Source: Lasioglossum baleicum
Taxonomy: Eukaryota > Arthropoda > Insecta > Hymenoptera > Halictidae
DNA length: 64,000 nt
Assembly (NCBI RefSeq): GCF_051020765.1
Contig: NC_134943.1
Coordinates: 5,022,001 to 5,086,000, forward strand
Reading direction: 5' to 3'
Shown one piece after another: positions 60,247 to 64,000 of this stretch (positions are counted from its first letter, which is position 1; each line of letters opens with the position of its first letter). Below the pieces are notes generated by a model. That model saw nothing but the letters and a program-made list of their open reading frames with translations, was not told the DNA's origin and searched no databases. The position numbers and the translations under genes are program-made.

Positions 60247-62344
60247 TCGGCCACCTAGGTGAGACCTAAAGGAGATGTCCAGGAATGCGACGCAATGGGA
60301 CCAAGCGACCGAAAGTGCACGGTCGCGTTTTCGTCGCGTCAACAGCTCCGAAATGGCCGAGTGACTCCCCTAAACTCTCGCCGGGGTGTGCAAACGCCGA
60401 TCGATCATCCGCTCCCCGGGAATCACGGAAGAGCCTCGCTCGATAATTCCTCCTTCCACGAATCCTCCTTCCACTTTCCTTCCTTCCTTCCTTCCTTTCC
60501 CGCGTAATTTGCCGAACGATTAAAGCACCGTCGCCGCGGATCAACCGACGAACATTCTTCGCCGATTGAAAAATGTTCGATCGCACACTAAAACCGCCGA
60601 CACGTCCTCCAGGAGCGCCGCATACTTCCCGAGGCCCGCATCGTTTCGCGAGCAGAATCGCAAATTAATTTTCCTTCGAGCCAATCAGGCTGCATCCAGC
60701 TGTATTTCATTTTTCTGCCTTGGTTGATTTTAATAAATTGAAAGTATGAAGAATTGTGATCGAACAATTTTTATTTCACGTAATGATCCACAATCTAATA
60801 ATACACCAAATAAGTTTCTCAAAATTCACCGAGCTTTTCCCAACACTTGGACACTTCATAGGACCCTTGACACGAAAACTAAACCTTGTGTTGCGCTCTC
60901 TGGCAGTGTACTCGTAAATCAGAAGCTTTAGCTAGCAGCCCATTCATGAACCGATATTTTTACACGGTGTCTCTGTTTCCATAAGTTTCATGAACGTCCA
61001 GCGTTCGGTGGCTACATCGTTTACTATCAAACTTATAGGGTAGGAAGCGGGGACGCATCTCCCGCGTCTCATTCGCTGTCAATATTCTTCGCTTTTATCG
61101 TCCGCGAGGGAATCGTCAGCCGACGAAATTGCCTCGAGCTAACGCCCACCCTCTGTACAAGCACTTTGCGGGGACCTTGTCTACACGCAATGCGCGGCCG
61201 TGGTTCGTTCCAAGCCTGTGTCTAACCAGCCGAGAACGAAGACGAACGATTGCGGTTTAATTCCGAGCGTTTACCTGCCCCTTCAAGAGGACATAGCTTC
61301 GTGAAGATGAAGAGTAAGCGATCGGGAACGATGAATAATCGCGCAGCCGACGCGATGGTGTATTGTTCGTTTCACTGATTGGTTAATCGTGGATAGAACC
61401 GTGTCTACCGAAATCCTATTAGAAGAGAGCGATTCAATCACGGAAATTGCAAATTCCGATGAGATTTCATTTTTCTGTGACGCATCCGAGTGAACATTAT
61501 TTCTTTTTGCAGTTAAAAATGAATTTTTACTGTGGCATTTCTGTCTACATATTGTTAAAAAAATTGCGAGAAATCTCGATGAATTCAGTCTTGTAATTTT
61601 ATATAAATAATGTGCTCGATACTGTCAGTGTTAAACGTACCACAGTAAAAATGAATTTGGCTACCGGGGGAAATAATTGTGTCCGTACAGAGGCAGTGTC
61701 GGTGAAGTATTAATCAGGCCGGTCAGTATCGTCGCCGGCGCGATTAAGGGTTCCGTTGTCAGCGTCGAAGGGCGTTCCGATGAGGCGTTAACGAGGATCC
61801 GGATTCGATATCCCCGGATGCGTGCAATAAATTCCGTCAGGAAACTTCTAACGAGGCAAATAGCCGCGTAAGGGATCAAGCTGACGTAAAACTGTCGTAA
61901 CGGGTATCGTAAAGCTGTGGGCGGATGATAATTGCGCCTCCAAGAAACGTTGCGACTATGGGCGAAAAGGAAACGTTCGAACTTTCCCGTCTCGACTCCC
62001 TACATCTTTCTTTTTTCTTCTTCTTCTTTTTATTGGCCGACGGAAAAACTGCGAGCACAACGGAGACGAGAATGGTTCACGATAAACAACCGTCTCTCAC
62101 CGGCCGGGTTAACGATGCTGGAATTAATTACCGAGTTTCGTTAACGTTCCCAGTTACCCACGCTGTGGGACCGAACGACCTGATGATCATCAAATGTCTC
62201 CAACTTTGCCTCTGCTTTATAGACTTTAATGAATTTTTGAGGAGATCGACATTGTGATGTAATTTTTATACCCTATTCATACTGAGCACCTCGATTCTAA
62301 CATGATTGTTATTAAAGAAGTCATTACGAATTTTTCCCAATGTA
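60247..62344. other. Intergenic region
   Basis: Includes a short TTCC microsatellite at 60476-60497. Otherwise no gene, RNA or mobile element is supported. Confidence 0.4.
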
Positions 62345-63994
62345 CAGTGACTCCCACTAATATTTGGATACTCTTAAAAACACCATAATTTTTTTAATAT
62401 TGGACTATGCGATTTGAACATTTTTGGGAAGTTAGAGCAATTTGTTTACTACAGGATGTGAAAAGAAATTTTTTCAAAAATTGCATGTGATCGGAATTGT
62501 AGAGAAAATAGGGTAAGGTTGCTCAAGTCGTACCCCTTAAGAAACAAACCACATAAAACTTAGGATTTATCAAATAAATAGAAATTAAATGTGTTATTCA
62601 AAACTTATGTTAATATTGTTGTTATTTATTATATCGAAATTTGAAAATCTATATGCTTTCACGTAAAATAAACTAAATCTTTATACATCGGTACGACTAA
62701 AGTAACCGATTTCCTAAGTCGTACCTAAGAATTCGATTAAGCAACAATAATAATTAAAACGAATTTTTTATTAATCTGTTTACGTGACACATAGGTATTC
62801 AGTTAGTACAAACATCACGTACAAATTTTGTTGTTGTTTTGTCAACTCCAGCGCATACATCGTGCACCCATGATTTGCATTTCAAGCATTGAATCATGTT
62901 TTCCTCCCGATCCTCTCCACAAATAAAACAAAACCAATCGCTCTTTGCTTCTTTTTAATTTTGAATGCCAATACCCTTTTATTAATTACTGCGTTTCTTT
63001 CATTTGCCGCATTTTTTATGTTTTCTTTATTCTGCGTTGACGTTATTTCGACTGACAAGGTAGTACGACTTAGGAATCTCATATGGGTACGACTTAAGAC
63101 ACGGCACAAGTTAAATTTAAAAAGTAAACATAACCTAACATTGAATAAAATTAATACGATTTCGTTTCGACCAAACGATTGTGTAAATTCTACTGAATTT
63201 ATATTTAATAAGGAACATAATTTTAGTAATAATTTACTTGCAAGATTAACTACCAAACACATATGCGGAAAATTATAAGAAAAATGAAATAAACTTACTT
63301 GATGACAGGATTTATAATGAGGCTGGTTTATGGCAGACAGTAATACGTAAAGCAACTTGGTTGACTCAGATGTATATTTGGTTGCTGTTGTATGTGCTGT
63401 TGCCGTAGTTCGTTCAAAATTTAAGTGGTACGACTTAAGCACTGGTACGACTTGAGCAACCTTACCCTACTAAAAATTGCATTTTACAACTTTTTTATGC
63501 GGGCCTATATTGAAATTTTAAAAAACACGTTTTGTAGATCTGTGTCAATTATATGTACTGTGAATGTTTCATAGCAATCGGTTGATGCGGGAAAAAACGA
63601 CAGGCATTGAAAGATGTAAGAATCCTTAGAATTACTGCAGTTGGAGGTCGAAAATCGTGAAAAACTTCAATTTTTACCATCTTTAAACGTTTATAGCTCA
63701 TTACAACGTCGATCGATTTTGATGAAATTTTCAGAATATGTTTAATTGATGCAGATCTACGAAACGTGTTCTCCAAAATTTTCTATATAAGCCCACATAA
63801 AAAAGTTGAAAAATACAACTGTTAGTATTCTCTCTGCAATTCCGACAACTTGTATTAGTTTTTTTCAAAAATTTTTGTCACGTTGTGTGGCAAACCAATT
63901 GTTATAACTTCTCCAAAAATGTCAAGTCGTATATTCCAATATTAAACAAGTTATGGTGTTTTCAAGAGTGTCCGAATATTAGTGGGAGTCACTG
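62345..63994. mobile_element. Tc1/mariner-type foldback element, interrupted by a nested insertion
   Basis: CAGTGACTCCCACTAATATT at 62345 is matched by the complement at the right end (63994), with TA on both sides. The inverted match runs about 60 bases. The right interior is itself palindromic: 63475-63590 pairs with about 63690-63830 through ACACGTTTYGTAGATCTG and ATGYGGGC segments. Without the nested copy it is about 690 bases and non-coding. Confidence 0.8.
62511..63467 (-). mobile_element. Nested pogo-like transposon derivative with zinc-finger remnant
   Basis: GGGTAAGGTTGCTCAAGTCG at 62511 is exactly complemented at the right end (63467), with TA on each side. On the minus strand near 62935-62806 a frame reads CFICGEDREENMIQC, then LKCKSWVHDVC, and ends DVCTN-stop. 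This is a PHD-like Cys/His finger of the sort found at the C-terminus of some insect pogo/Tigger transposases. The catalytic domain is deleted, so the copy cannot move itself. Confidence 0.75.
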
Positions 63995-64000
63995 TATACA

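Overview
The window is nuclear DNA of an arthropod, most likely an insect and probably a hymenopteran (bee, ant or wasp). The genes are split by short GT-AG introns, several under 100 bp. Among them are an insect-type ADAR with two double-stranded-RNA-binding domains, a six-cysteine odorant-binding protein and many non-autonomous DNA transposons. The order-level call is inference from protein style, since no search could be run.

Layout. On the plus strand from the left: an unrecognised Ser/Thr-rich basic protein in five exons (514-2952), an NRBF2 autophagy-factor homologue in three exons (4105-5243) and a strongly diverged but intact alpha-tubulin in six exons (6217-9025). A gene-poor stretch leads to a small TATA-driven gene encoding 68 residues (14988-16032). 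Next is an 11-exon MFSD6-like membrane transporter (19440-24980). The next strong gene is Adar, on the minus strand (38205 down to 34753, eight coding exons). An orphan minus-strand reading frame lies upstream of it (39457-39816). An odorant-binding protein gene (42485-44043, plus) follows, then about 10 kb of mostly transposon-derived DNA. Two neighbouring plus-strand genes for cysteine-rich proteins come next (54407-57308 and 58076-60246). The right end is a transposon nested inside another (62345-63994).

The most unusual locus is the pair of cysteine-rich genes. Both begin with a 17-base coding exon that encodes Met-Cys-Asp-His-Cys and ends in phase 2, and both continue into exons dense in Cys-Cys doublets. 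In the first gene every junction is phase 2, and the two internal exons each have an in-frame stop just past the splice donor. The locus could therefore yield nested products of 29, 66 and 101 residues with 4, 12 and 18 cysteines. It looks metallothionein-like, but I do not recognise the family.

The Adar introns contain three separate foldback elements. ADAR acts on double-stranded RNA, so its own pre-mRNA could be a substrate. Other points are the duplicated terminal-exon region of the MFSD6-like gene and the tubulin's loss of its autoregulatory N-terminus, the Lys40 loop and the acidic tail. All exon boundaries were read by eye from splice signals and reading-frame phase, without transcript evidence.
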